Assembly: GCF_000296835.1 (NCBI RefSeq)
Contig: NZ_CAKE01000012.1
Span: forward strand, 1-37,605
Source of the DNA: Lactobacillus hominis DSM 23910 = CRBIP 24.179
Lineage (GTDB): Bacteria; Bacillota; Bacilli; Lactobacillales; Lactobacillaceae
Direction of reading: 5' to 3'
Length of the DNA: 37,605 nt
Shown here: piece after piece, positions 29,161 through 37,605 of the stretch
Layout: every line of letters begins with the position of its first letter
How positions within the stretch are numbered: the stretch's first letter is position 1
Notes under the pieces: generated by a model
Seen by the model: only the letters and a program-made list of their open reading frames with translations
The model's database searches: none
Told to the model about the DNA's origin: nothing
Translations under genes and position numbers: made by a program

Positions 29161-29234
29161 AACCTTGGCAGGGGCATACTTTTATAAGTATCTAAAAAAA
29201 CTATGAATGGTCATTCACCACTCATAGCTTTTTT
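29161..29234 (+). ncRNA. Possible short transcript divergent from flavodoxin gene
   Basis: A TATAAT box at 29150-29155 (weak -35) points right into about 75 nt containing a hairpin ATACTT/AAGTAT and a terminator at 29194-29234, with no reading frame. Either a small RNA or only the terminator of the leftward flippase gene. Low confidence. Confidence 0.3.
29194..29234. terminator. Bidirectional terminator after the flippase gene
   Basis: Stem of about 10 bp (one mismatch) with CTATGAATGG and CCACTCATAG arms, loop of 7, seven A before and six T after. The last codons of the flippase gene lie at its edge. Confidence 0.8.
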
Positions 29235-30897
29235 ATATTCTGATATGTAATTTTCGAGCTATCTTTTCTACTTTCGATCCTAAAATTTTTTGAGCTAAAC
29301 TCGTTTTCAAAGCTAAAAATGCGTAAAATCCGCCACCGAAGATGACAGCAATTACCACTAAGATCATTGCAGTAATTCTCCTAGTAGGATCAATAAACTT
29401 GCCTCCTACCTCAACAATTAATGTTACTAGTAAAAACATTAATAATGAAAATGCAGCAATACCAACAAATCTTCTACCCGTACGATTGGCATTATAGTGA
29501 TATCTTACTCGCAAATGTTTTAATGAAAGCCAGACAGTAATTAACAAACCGATATTAGTGGCAAGCAAAGGTCCATAAACTTTGAACAACTGAATCATTG
29601 GTAGTTGAACAGCTAATTTAATAATGATTCCTAAAATCAAATATTTGATTGCCATTCCATTTTCAGATAAACCTTGTAAAATAGCCATTAAAACAGTAAA
29701 AGATCCTAAGCTAATAGCTGTAAAAGAAGATAAATACAGGACGTTAGATCCTAATTGATCAAATCCATAGAAGATTGTATAAACTGGCTTAGCAATGGCT
29801 GCCATCCCCAATGAAGCCGGGATCATAACCAATAAAAACAATTCTAAAGTATTCTCAATTTGATTAGATATACTTTCATAATCCTTTTTAGCATGAGCGC
29901 CAGAAAGAAGCGGAATAGCAGTAACAGCCATGGCAGTTGCCAAAGATACAATGATCATAATTAATTTGTTAGCATTCAAACCAAATAAAGCGTACCAAGA
30001 TTCTATTTGATCTGAACTTGCATGGACAAACATAGCAATCATTGGATGAAAGGTATATTGATCAATTAACTGGAAAAATGTAATACCTGAATCAATGATA
30101 ATAAATGGAATTGACTGATTAATTATTTCTAAGAAGATTCCAGCCGTAGAGATCTCAATTTCATGATTGGAATTATCCATCAAATACTTAAGCTTAGCTC
30201 TTCTTGAATAAAGAAACCACAGTAAGAGTGCTATACCAAAAGCAGCCCCAATTGCTGCTGCTAAATTTGATTGAATAACAGCTTTAACATATGAACCATG
30301 TTGAACCTGCATAATGAAGTAAGCTGTTAAAAGCATCCAAACAACACGTGCTAGTTGTTCAATAAATTGAGACATTGCTGATGGCATCATGTCAGCATAC
30401 CCTTGGAAATAACCACGCATGATACTCAAAATTGGAATAAGCAAAACAGCGTAAGATAAACTCCGCATTACAGCTACTTCACGAGCATCCGTTTTTACTC
30501 CATGAGCAATAGCACCCATAATATTATCGGTAGCCAAAATTGGAGCGGCATAATACATAATAGCTGCACAAACTATACCGAAAATTGCCATCAAAATTAA
30601 GCCACGCCTAAATAATTTGCGTCCAATTTCATATTCATTTAAAGCATTGTATTTAGCCACTTGTTTAGCAACAGCACCTGGAATACCGGCAGTAGAAATA
30701 ATAATAAACAAACTGTAAACATTATAACTTTTTGCGGTTAATGCATTAGCAATATTGCCGTGACTTCCCATCCATGCATACCATGGAATTATATAAATCG
30801 CACCCAAGATTCGTGAGAAAATCGAGCCAAAAGTCATCCAAGCGGAGCCTTTGACCATTGTATCTTGGGTTGTATTTTCTTTAGTGTTAGTCTCCAT
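29233..30897 (-). CDS. YtgP/MurJ-like polysaccharide or lipid II flippase
   Basis: 554 residues with about 14 hydrophobic spans and short charged loops; basic N-terminal segment before the first span. The start of the family pattern GSAWMTFGSIFSRILGAIY is clear and belongs to the MOP superfamily (polysaccharide biosynthesis protein YtgP, related to MurJ). Probably moves lipid-linked cell-wall precursors across the membrane. AGGGA lies 6 nt before ATG 30897. It follows leuS by 94 bp on the same strand, a conserved neighbourhood in lactobacilli. Substrate not shown by sequence. Confidence 0.88.
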   Translation of the reverse strand: METNTKENTTQDTMVKGSAWMTFGSIFSRILGAIYIIPWYAWMGSHGNIANALTAKSYNVYSLFIIISTAGIPGAVAKQVAKYNALNEYEIGRKLFRRGLILMAIFGIVCAAIMYYAAPILATDNIMGAIAHGVKTDAREVAVMRSLSYAVLLIPILSIMRGYFQGYADMMPSAMSQFIEQLARVVWMLLTAYFIMQVQHGSYVKAVIQSNLAAAIGAAFGIALLLWFLYSRRAKLKYLMDNSNHEIEISTAGIFLEIINQSIPFIIIDSGITFFQLIDQYTFHPMIAMFVHASSDQIESWYALFGLNANKLIMIIVSLATAMAVTAIPLLSGAHAKKDYESISNQIENTLELFLLVMIPASLGMAAIAKPVYTIFYGFDQLGSNVLYLSSFTAISLGSFTVLMAILQGLSENGMAIKYLILGIIIKLAVQLPMIQLFKVYGPLLATNIGLLITVWLSLKHLRVRYHYNANRTGRRFVGIAAFSLLMFLLVTLIVEVGGKFIDPTRRITAMILVVIAVIFGGGFYAFLALKTSLAQKILGSKVEKIARKLHIRI

Positions 30898-30991
30898 AAA
30901 CTTTCCCTATATAAATCACGAGTCTGATATTTATCATACTCACAATTGAACAAATTTGTTTTAAATAAATTTTATTTAGGAAAAATTTAAC

Positions 30992-33406
30992 TTACTTAGC
31001 TACAATGTTAACAATCTTATTTGGAATAACGATGACTTTTTTGACATCTTTTCCTTCTAAGAATTTTTGAACATGTGATAATGCAAGAGCTTGTTTTTCT
31101 AAATCATCTTTTGCACTGTCTTTAGCAGCTTCAAATTTACCACGAAGCTTACCATTTACTTGTACCATAATTTCAACAGTTGATTCAACAAGTTTAGCTG
31201 GATCATAGGTTGGCCATTTTGCGTAAGTAATTGATTCATTGTGGCCTAATACTTGCCAAATTTCTTCCATCATATGTGGAGCAACTGGAGCTAAGAGTTT
31301 TACAAAGCCTTCAGCATATTCACGTGGAATTGTCTTAGCTTTTTGGGCAGCATTGGCAAAGACCATCATTTGACTAATTGCAGTGTTAAAGTGAAGTGCG
31401 TCAAAGTCTTCAGTAACAGTCTTAACAGTTTCGTTATAAACCTTGTCTAGTTCACCATCATTTTCATCCACAATCTTTTCTTGAGGAATTGCCTTCAAAT
31501 CAAGATCATTAACCATCATACGCCATACACGATCTAAGAACTTCTTAGTTGAAGCTGGGCCATTATCATCCCAATCAATTGAAGCATCAAGAGGCCCCAT
31601 GAACATTTCATACATTCTAAGAGAATCTGCGCCGTATTCATCAATCACATCATCTGGATTAACTACATTACCCTTTGACTTAGACATCTTTTCATGATTC
31701 TTCAAGATTAAGCCTTGGTTGTAAAGACGTTGGAATGGTTCCTTAGTTGGAACAACACCCAGATCATAAAGAACCTTGTGCCAAAATCTTGCGTAAAGAA
31801 GGTGACGGACAGCATGCTCTGCTCCACCAATATAAAGATCAACTGGAAGCCATTGCTTCAATAAATCATAATCGGCAAGTTCTTTATCATTATGTGGATC
31901 AACATAACGTAAGTAGTACCAACTTGAACCAGCCCAATTAGGCATAGTATTAGTTTCACGTTTACCTTTACGACCGTTTTTATCAACTACATTTACCCAG
32001 TCAGTTAAATTAGCAAGCGGACTTTCTGGAGTACCAGATGGCTTAATGTTAGTAGCATGCGGCAAACGAAGTGGTAACTCATCTTCAGGAACTAAAGTAG
32101 TTTCGCCATCTTCCCAGTGAATTACTGGAATTGGTTCACCCCAGTAGCGTTGACGGCTGAAGTCCCAGTCACGAAGTTTGTAATTTATTTTAGGTCCACC
32201 AGCATGATGTTCTTCAAGCCAATCAATCATACGCTTTTTAGCATCTTCATTATGTAAACCATTTAAGAATTCAGAATTAATATGAACGCCATCACCAGTG
32301 AAAGCTTGATCTTCAATGTTGCCACCTTCAATTACTGGGGTAATTGGCAAACCAAACTTAGTAGCAAAAGCATAATCACGTTCATCATGAGCAGGAACAG
32401 CCATTACTGCACCAGTACCATAACTTGCTAAAACGTAGTCAGAAATCCAGATTGGTACTTCTTTACCATTTACTGGATTAATTGCGTAAGCACCAGTAAA
32501 CACACCGGTCTTGTTCTTGTTCAAATCAGTTCTTTCAAGATCTGACTTAGATTCAATTTCCTTAATATAAGCGTCTACAGCTTCTTTTTGTGCAGCAGTG
32601 GTAATCTCTTGGACAAGCTTGCTTTCAGGCGCTAAAACAGTGTAAGAGCAGCCAAATAAAGTATCTGGACGTGTAGTAAAAATATCAAAGCTCTTATCGC
32701 TATCTTTAATTTTGAAAGTAACTTGCGCACCCACTGAACGGCCAATCCAGTTTCTTTGCATTTCTTTAACGGGTTCTGGCCAATCTAAGTCGTCCAAATC
32801 TTCAAGCAAGCGATCTGCATATGCAGTCATCTTAAGCATCCATTGCTTCATGTTACGGCGGTAAACTGGATAGCCACCACGTTCAGTCTTACCATTAACG
32901 ATATCTTCGTTGGCAACCACAGTACCAAGATCTGGTGACCAGTTAACTGGCACTTCTGCTTCATAAGCAAGACCTTTTTTGTACATTTGTTCAAAAACCC
33001 ATTGAGTCCACTTGTAATAATTTGGATCACTGGTTCTCACTTCACGATCCCAATCATATGAAAAACCAAGCTTATTTAATTGACGTTTAAAGTTGGCAAT
33101 ATTTTCTTCAGTGACCTTAGCTGGGTCTTCGCCAGTCTTTAAAGCGTATTGTTCAGTAGGAAGACCAAATGCATCCCAGCCCATTGGATGAAGCACATTA
33201 TAGCCTTGTGCTCTTTTCATTCTTGAAACAATATCAGTAGCTGTGTATCCTTCTGGGTGACCTACGTGAAGTCCTTTACCAGATGGAAATGGAAACATAT
33301 CTAAAGCATAGTAATTCTTTTTATTTGGATCTGTACCAGTTTTAAAAGTATCATGTTCAGCCCAATATTTTTGCCATTTCTTTTCAACAGTTTTATGATT
33401 ATACAT
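30992..33406 (-). CDS. leuS: Leucyl-tRNA synthetase
   Basis: 804 residues. Charges tRNA-Leu. The class I signature HVGH is at 47-50 (after PFPSGKGL), the KMSKS loop lies near residue 575 (EKMSKSKGN), and the CP1 editing domain occupies about 220-420 with the TTRPDTLFG motif. C-terminal anticodon-binding and zinc-free ending are normal for bacterial LeuRS. AGGAGG precedes ATG 33406. Its expression is set by the T-box leader directly upstream, which senses uncharged tRNA-Leu. Confidence 0.98.
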   Translation of the reverse strand: MYNHKTVEKKWQKYWAEHDTFKTGTDPNKKNYYALDMFPFPSGKGLHVGHPEGYTATDIVSRMKRAQGYNVLHPMGWDAFGLPTEQYALKTGEDPAKVTEENIANFKRQLNKLGFSYDWDREVRTSDPNYYKWTQWVFEQMYKKGLAYEAEVPVNWSPDLGTVVANEDIVNGKTERGGYPVYRRNMKQWMLKMTAYADRLLEDLDDLDWPEPVKEMQRNWIGRSVGAQVTFKIKDSDKSFDIFTTRPDTLFGCSYTVLAPESKLVQEITTAAQKEAVDAYIKEIESKSDLERTDLNKNKTGVFTGAYAINPVNGKEVPIWISDYVLASYGTGAVMAVPAHDERDYAFATKFGLPITPVIEGGNIEDQAFTGDGVHINSEFLNGLHNEDAKKRMIDWLEEHHAGGPKINYKLRDWDFSRQRYWGEPIPVIHWEDGETTLVPEDELPLRLPHATNIKPSGTPESPLANLTDWVNVVDKNGRKGKRETNTMPNWAGSSWYYLRYVDPHNDKELADYDLLKQWLPVDLYIGGAEHAVRHLLYARFWHKVLYDLGVVPTKEPFQRLYNQGLILKNHEKMSKSKGNVVNPDDVIDEYGADSLRMYEMFMGPLDASIDWDDNGPASTKKFLDRVWRMMVNDLDLKAIPQEKIVDENDGELDKVYNETVKTVTEDFDALHFNTAISQMMVFANAAQKAKTIPREYAEGFVKLLAPVAPHMMEEIWQVLGHNESITYAKWPTYDPAKLVESTVEIMVQVNGKLRGKFEAAKDSAKDDLEKQALALSHVQKFLEGKDVKKVIVIPNKIVNIVAK

Positions 33407-33423
33407 TTAAATCCTCCTACAAC

Positions 33424-33645
33424 AAAAAAAGTCCTATGATTTTTCAAATCATAGGACGAATTATCGCGGTACCACCTAAGTTTCACAATTATTGTGACCC
33501 TTGCTTGTTCTTTAACGCAGAACAAAAATATACGAAAGATTTTTAAACAGGACAAGTTCATAAATTTTTTCTAAAGTCTTGCAGCAGACGACTTCTCTCT
33601 GAAAGAAAAATATTTTACTACTACTTCCTAATCTTTTCTGAGTAA
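33424..33645 (-). promoter_or_regulatory. T-box riboswitch leader of leuS
   Basis: The T-box core AGGTGGTACCGCG lies at 33465-33477 on the minus strand. A terminator follows (stem GTCCTATGATTT/AAATCATAGGAC, 33431-33457, then seven T to 33424). A GNTG/AG-box-like stem I region lies upstream to about 33645. When uncharged tRNA-Leu binds, the antiterminator forms and leuS is transcribed. I did not fix the specifier codon by eye. Confidence 0.93.
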
Positions 33646-33700
33646 ACTATAATGATTATAATTTACCACAAATAGTAGAAAAAACAAGAGGTGAAAATTT

Positions 33701-34357
33701 TTGAATCATTTAAAGCACAATTATAAAAGCACTTTTATACTTGCACTCATTTTTCTAGTCTTATTTGCTAGCTGGATTTCTTTAGTTGTAACGCATAGTT
33801 TTATAATCAATAACCTCGATAGTTTTTTTATTAAAATTATATGCAATACAAACCCACATAATATTGCATTTGCCAAAATGTTTACTGTTTTAGGTAATAC
33901 TAGTACAATTACAACCATTACAGTTATCCTATTTTTAATTTTGTTAATCGCCAAGAAAAATTTATCGGCTAGCTTTTTAGCTATTGTAATGATTCTTGCC
34001 AATTTAAGCAACTTGATTTTAAAAAATATTGTTCAACGTCCCCGACCACAGGTTAAACATTTAGTATATGCCAGCGGATATAGTTTCCCATCAGGACATT
34101 CAGTTGGAAGTGCAGCTTTATGTGGTGTCTTGATTATTTTTACTTTATATTTAATTAAGAAAAGATGGTTGAAAATTCTTTTAATAATTATCCTTTTATC
34201 ATTTCCGATTTTAATTGGCTATACTAGAATTTTTCTTCATGTCCACTATCCCTCAGATGTAATGGGAGGATTTATAGAAGCGTGCTCTTATTTATTTTTA
34301 ACTTTAGCAATTTATAAATACTTAGAATATAAAAAAGATTTAGAAATTAACTTCTAA
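33701..34357 (+). CDS. PAP2-family membrane phosphatase
   Basis: 218 residues from TTG 33701 with GAGGTG 7 nt upstream. Five to six membrane spans. The three PAP2 motifs are present: K108 to R113 (KNIVQRPRP), PSGH at 130-133, and R176, H182 and D186 in TRIFLHVHYPSD. It is probably an undecaprenyl pyrophosphate or phosphatidylglycerophosphate phosphatase with the active site outside. It is convergent with the MFS gene; their ends overlap by 11 bp. Confidence 0.92.
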   Translation: MNHLKHNYKSTFILALIFLVLFASWISLVVTHSFIINNLDSFFIKIICNTNPHNIAFAKMFTVLGNTSTITTITVILFLILLIAKKNLSASFLAIVMILANLSNLILKNIVQRPRPQVKHLVYASGYSFPSGHSVGSAALCGVLIIFTLYLIKKRWLKILLIIILLSFPILIGYTRIFLHVHYPSDVMGGFIEACSYLFLTLAIYKYLEYKKDLEINF

Positions 34358-35801
34358 ATCTTTTTTGATAGGTTTGATTTATAATCAATGAAATTACGAT
34401 AATAATCAGCGAAACTATGTATACGCTCTTTAAACCGGAAAGTAAAACTTCACGTAATTGTGGTATTAAATTATCAGCTAAATTCTTAGCTTTTTGTGAT
34501 GAGACGATTTGATTCATCATTTCTTGAGTTAATGACGGATATTTTCTCAGATTTTGTGCAATTACGAGATTAAAACTTATACCATATATTGATACCATCA
34601 TCGTTTGTCCAACATATTTCATTAAAGTATTAAAACTCGTTGCAACACCAATTTTATCAGCGCTGACTAATACCTGAGATCTTACTTGAGAAGCAGTAGT
34701 TATAATTCCAAAAGCCGTTCCATTAAATGCTGCAATTAAGCAAAATACCCAAAAACTTGTCTTAATCGGAAGTAAAATTATAGTAAGATCAGCCAATAAC
34801 AAAACAAGAAGCATATAATCATAGGTCCGTTTGATGCCCATTTTGCCCAGCATACCGCCAACCAAAAATGACCCCACAATCCACATTAAAGAACTCGGCG
34901 TTACGGCAAAACCAGCCAATGATGCATTAGTACCATTAATTCCCTGCATCCAAGTAGGAATATAAAATTCAAATCCAATTACTACTCCAGAAACAAATAA
35001 AGTAATTATATTGATTGCCAAAAATTCTTTATTCTTCAACATATCTAAAGGAAGCAAAGGATCTTGTGCAACTTTTTCGCTTTTATAAAAAAGAATTGCA
35101 GCAATAATGCTGATGATACCAAGAATTATTAAAAACCAAATTGAATTTGTATCGCCTAATTCTTGTAAAAAGACCATCAAAGCTAATAATAAAACTACTA
35201 AAGATAAGACGCCCTTTACATCAAGACTTGATTTCACAACTCTCTTTTTTTCGAAAAAGAAAAAGTAAATTATTATAAAAGCGATTATGCCAATTGGAAC
35301 GTTAATATAAAATACCCAATGCCAAGAAAGGTGCTGAACAATAAATCCACCTAATAATGGAGCAATTACAGAAGCTACACCCCAAAATCCGGAATTCAAT
35401 CCCAGCATTTTAGCTCTTTTTTCTAAAGAATATAAATCGGCGATTATGGTTACTGCGACAGGTTGAATTGCGCCCGATCCCAATCCTTGAATAATTCTAA
35501 AGAAAATTAATTCAAGCATATTTTGAGCAAGACCACATAATGAGGAACCTACGATAAATAAGACGATTCCTATTAAAAAAACTGGCTTTCTTCCAATTCG
35601 GTCAGCCAGTTTTCCATATAAAGGTGTAGAAACAGCTGTCATCAAAAGAAATATTGATACAACCCAGTTCATTATCTCCAATCCATTAAGATCGGACACA
35701 ATGGTTGGCATTGCTGTAGAAACAATAGTCCCTTCAATCGCTGTCATAAATGTTGTCATAAAAATCGCAAGCGTGGTCAAAGACACGTTTGTTTTTTTCA
35801 T
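34347..35801 (-). CDS. MFS multidrug exporter, DHA2 (EmrB/QacA) type, 14 spans
   Basis: 484 residues with about 14 hydrophobic spans. DHA2 signs: the N-terminal TAIEGTIVSTAMPTIVSDL (motif D1-like), GKLADRIGRKPVF (motif A, loop 2-3) and GLGSGAIQPV (span 4). Proton-driven export of drugs or metabolites; substrate unknown. GAGGAAAAAA precedes ATG 35801, only 10 bp after metK, so it may also be read from the metK promoter. Convergent with the PAP2 gene. Confidence 0.92.
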   Translation of the reverse strand: MKKTNVSLTTLAIFMTTFMTAIEGTIVSTAMPTIVSDLNGLEIMNWVVSIFLLMTAVSTPLYGKLADRIGRKPVFLIGIVLFIVGSSLCGLAQNMLELIFFRIIQGLGSGAIQPVAVTIIADLYSLEKRAKMLGLNSGFWGVASVIAPLLGGFIVQHLSWHWVFYINVPIGIIAFIIIYFFFFEKKRVVKSSLDVKGVLSLVVLLLALMVFLQELGDTNSIWFLIILGIISIIAAILFYKSEKVAQDPLLPLDMLKNKEFLAINIITLFVSGVVIGFEFYIPTWMQGINGTNASLAGFAVTPSSLMWIVGSFLVGGMLGKMGIKRTYDYMLLVLLLADLTIILLPIKTSFWVFCLIAAFNGTAFGIITTASQVRSQVLVSADKIGVATSFNTLMKYVGQTMMVSIYGISFNLVIAQNLRKYPSLTQEMMNQIVSSQKAKNLADNLIPQLREVLLSGLKSVYIVSLIIIVISLIINQTYQKRFRS

Positions 35802-35811
35802 TTTTTTCCTC

Positions 35812-37020
35812 TTAGTTAGCGTGCTTGGATACGTAATCTTTTAAATCAGCAACTTTATCAGTATGTTCCCAAGGTAAATCTACGTCAGTTCTACCAAAGT
35901 GGCCATATGCAGCTGTTTGACGATAAATTGGTCTTCTTAAATCAAGCATCTTTATAATACCTGCAGGACGTAAGTCAAAAATATTTCTAATTGCTTCAAC
36001 CAATAAATCATCACTAACTTTGCCTGTTCCAGCTGTGTCGACCATGATAGAAACTGGATGAGCGACACCAATAGCATAAGCCAATTGAATTTCACATCTA
36101 TCTGCTAAACCTGCAGCAACAATATTTTTAGCTACATAACGTGCTGCATAACTTGCACTTCTATCAACCTTGGTAAGATCTTTTCCAGAAAAAGCTCCAC
36201 CACCATGGCGAGCAAAGCCACCATATGTATCTACAATAATCTTTCGACCAGTTAAGCCTGAATCACCTTTTGGTCCACCGATGACAAAACGTCCTGAAGG
36301 ATTGATTAAGATTTTTGTTTTATCGTCTAAATATTTTTCAGGAATAACTTGTTTAATAACCATATCAACCATGGCATTATATATTTCGTCATTTTCAACT
36401 TTATCATCAGTTTGAGTTGAAATTACCACTGTGTCAACACGTTTGGGCTTATCATTATCATCATATTCAACAGTAACTTGCGCCTTAGCGTCTGGACGGA
36501 GCCATTGCAACGTTCCATCTTTTCTTAATTTAGCAACTCTTCTCATTAATTTATGTGCAAGAGAAATTGGTAACGGCATCAATTCAGGTGTTTCATTAAT
36601 TGCAAAGCCAAACATCAAACCTTGATCTCCAGCTCCAATTTTGTCTAAATCATCAGTGTCGTTATTGTTTTCTCTGACTTCTAATGACTCGTCAACACCA
36701 CCAGCAATATCTGATGATTGTTCATCTATATCAACCAAGATAGCACAATTATTTCCATCAAAGCCTAATTCAGGTTTATTATATCCAATTTCAAGTATCG
36801 TCTTACGAACAACACTTTGAATATCGACGTATGCAGAAGTTGATATTTCACCAACTACTAATACTAAACCTGTTGTAACTGTAGTTTCACATGCCACACG
36901 ACCATATGGATCTTTTTCCAATATAGCATCTAGAATAGCATCGGATATCTGATCTGCAACTTTATCAGGATGTCCTTCAGATACAGATTCTGAAGTAAAT
37001 AATTTCTTTTCCTTTTCCAT
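35812..37020 (-). CDS. metK: S-adenosylmethionine synthetase
   Basis: 402 residues. Makes SAM from ATP and methionine. Family motifs: HPDK around His17, [10 protein letters not shown] at 129-138, GGGAFSGKD at 273-281 (P-loop-like). Complete length. GGGGG lies 6 nt before ATG 37020 and is the part of the SAM-III riboswitch that is hidden when SAM is bound, so translation falls as SAM rises. Confidence 0.98.
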   Translation of the reverse strand: MEKEKKLFTSESVSEGHPDKVADQISDAILDAILEKDPYGRVACETTVTTGLVLVVGEISTSAYVDIQSVVRKTILEIGYNKPELGFDGNNCAILVDIDEQSSDIAGGVDESLEVRENNNDTDDLDKIGAGDQGLMFGFAINETPELMPLPISLAHKLMRRVAKLRKDGTLQWLRPDAKAQVTVEYDDNDKPKRVDTVVISTQTDDKVENDEIYNAMVDMVIKQVIPEKYLDDKTKILINPSGRFVIGGPKGDSGLTGRKIIVDTYGGFARHGGGAFSGKDLTKVDRSASYAARYVAKNIVAAGLADRCEIQLAYAIGVAHPVSIMVDTAGTGKVSDDLLVEAIRNIFDLRPAGIIKMLDLRRPIYRQTAAYGHFGRTDVDLPWEHTDKVADLKDYVSKHAN

Positions 37021-37022
37021 AG

Positions 37023-37100
37023 AGTCCCCCTAAAATACTCTTCGGTTACAAGGCATCTTCACAAAAAAGTGAATCCTTTCGGGACCTTAACCGACCTTCA
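37023..37100 (-). promoter_or_regulatory. SMK-box (SAM-III) riboswitch of metK
   Basis: On the minus strand the conserved core GTCCCGAAAGGAT (around 37073-37085) and GCCTTGTAACC (37044-37054), which pairs with GGTTAAGG (37085-37092), are followed by the SD GGGGGAC (37024-37030). The GTCCC element is complementary to the SD, as in the known SMK box. SAM binding hides the SD and stops translation of metK. Confidence 0.92.
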
Positions 37101-37126
37101 TTAACGTTCGATAAATTTTTTACAGA

Positions 37127-37155
37127 AAAAAAAGACTACCTAACGGTAGTCTGTC
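37127..37155 (-). terminator. Terminator of the tRNA operon
   Basis: Stem GACTACC/GGTAGTC with loop GTTA followed by eight T on the minus strand, directly after tRNA-Val and before the metK riboswitch. Confidence 0.9.
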
Positions 37156-37161
37156 GAACTA

Positions 37162-37234
37162 TGGAGGATACAGGGTTCGAACCTGTGACCTCCTGCTTGT
37201 AAGGCAGATGCTCTCCCAGCTGAGCTAATCCTCC
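37162..37234 (-). tRNA. tRNA-Val (anticodon TAC)
   Basis: Perfect acceptor GGAGGAT/ATCCTCC, D arm, anticodon stem closing CTTACAA (TAC) and T arm ACAGG-TTCGAAC-CCTGT-like. Discriminator A; no encoded CCA. Last tRNA of the operon. Confidence 0.97.
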
Positions 37235-37239
37235 GTTCA

Positions 37240-37311
37240 TGACCCGTACGAGATTTGAACTCATGTTACCGCCGTGAAAGGGCGGTGTCTTAACCACTTG
37301 ACCAACGGGTC
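37240..37311 (-). tRNA. tRNA-Glu (anticodon TTC)
   Basis: Acceptor GACCCGT/ACGGGTC, anticodon stem CGCC/GGCG region with loop CTTTCAC (TTC), T arm with TTCAAAT loop. No encoded CCA. Confidence 0.97.
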
Positions 37312-37408
37312 AGATCTCATATCTGAGCACGTTTATTAATATACCAGTTCTCAAAAAATAATGCAAGAACTTTTTTACTCAGACACTTAAATTTTTAGTA
37401 GCCTCTAG

Positions 37409-37498
37409 CGGAGTGTGAGAGATTCGAACTCTCGATACAGGTAATGCCCGTATACATGATTTCCAATCATGCTCCTTCAACCACTCGGACAACACTCC
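37409..37498 (-). tRNA. tRNA-Ser (anticodon GGA)
   Basis: 90 nt with the long variable arm of class II tRNAs; acceptor GGAGTGT/ACACTCC, anticodon loop TTGGAAA (GGA), T loop TTCGAAT, discriminator G. Confidence 0.97.
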
Positions 37499-37517
37499 AT
37501 AATAATGAGGCTACTTA

Positions 37518-37590
37518 CTCCGGCTGTCAGACTCGAACTGACGACAACCTGATTAACAGTCAGGTGCTCTACCAACTGAGCTAAGCCGGA
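37518..37590 (-). tRNA. tRNA-Asn (anticodon GTT)
   Basis: Acceptor TCCGGCT/AGCCGGA, anticodon loop with GTT between CTGACT and AATCAG arms, T loop TTCGAGT, discriminator G. First of the tRNAs visible in transcription order. Confidence 0.97.
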
Positions 37591-37605
37591 ATATTAAAAA
37601 AGAGC

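Noticed and set aside
33301..33561. Minus-strand 86-codon frame over the leuS start and T-box
   Set aside because: It overlaps leuS in another frame and the T-box terminator; no family likeness.

Overview
The window is the right-hand two thirds of an integrated temperate phage (about 1 to 26,100), followed by chromosome of a low-GC Gram-positive bacterium (about 26,150 to 37,605). The host looks like a member of Lactobacillales, most likely Lactobacillus in the narrow sense (acidophilus/gasseri/johnsonii type; species is inference). The reasons are AT-rich DNA with strong GGAGG ribosome sites, tRNA genes without encoded CCA, a T-box in front of leuS, and an SMK-box (SAM-III) riboswitch in front of metK, a riboswitch class known from Lactobacillales.

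Prophage layout, read on the minus strand from right to left: integrase (24839-26005, plus strand); a membrane-anchored accessory protein; an ImmA/IrrE-type metallopeptidase and a short CI-like repressor (all plus); an operator region; then on the minus strand a Cro-like protein, small early genes, a DUF1351 protein, an ERF-type annealing protein and a replication initiator with internal direct repeats. Next come several very small genes, a RusA resolvase and an ArpU-type late regulator. After these lies a 1.2 kb non-coding, structure-rich region with one good tRNA-Trp and six further tRNA-like elements. The late genes follow: ParB-methyltransferase fusion, small and large terminase, portal, MuF-like minor head protein, scaffold, major capsid, connectors, tail terminator, tail sheath, tail tube, frameshifted tail assembly chaperone, and the start of the tape measure gene, which runs off the left edge. 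Sheath and XkdM-like tube proteins show a contractile (myovirus, PBSX-like) tail.

The most unusual part is 14,570-15,740. On the minus strand it holds seven T-arm/acceptor-stem modules. Only one is a canonical tRNA. At least four lack a recognisable D arm, and some are reduced to little more than acceptor stem plus T arm (44-53 nt). Six of the seven are followed within 1-4 nt by a separate hairpin. A terminator closes the array just before the methyltransferase gene. I know of no described element with this repeating plan, and I regard it as the main candidate for something new.

Host flank: a two-gene minus-strand operon (Mbeg1-like hydrolase and an unknown protein), a YozE-family protein, a probable small RNA, a flavodoxin, a YtgP/MurJ-like flippase, leuS with its T-box, a PAP2 phosphatase (plus), a DHA2-type MFS exporter, metK with its SAM-III riboswitch, and a tRNA operon (Asn, Ser, Glu, Val in transcription order) ending in a terminator. 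The left end of the prophage, the lysis genes and attL are outside the window.
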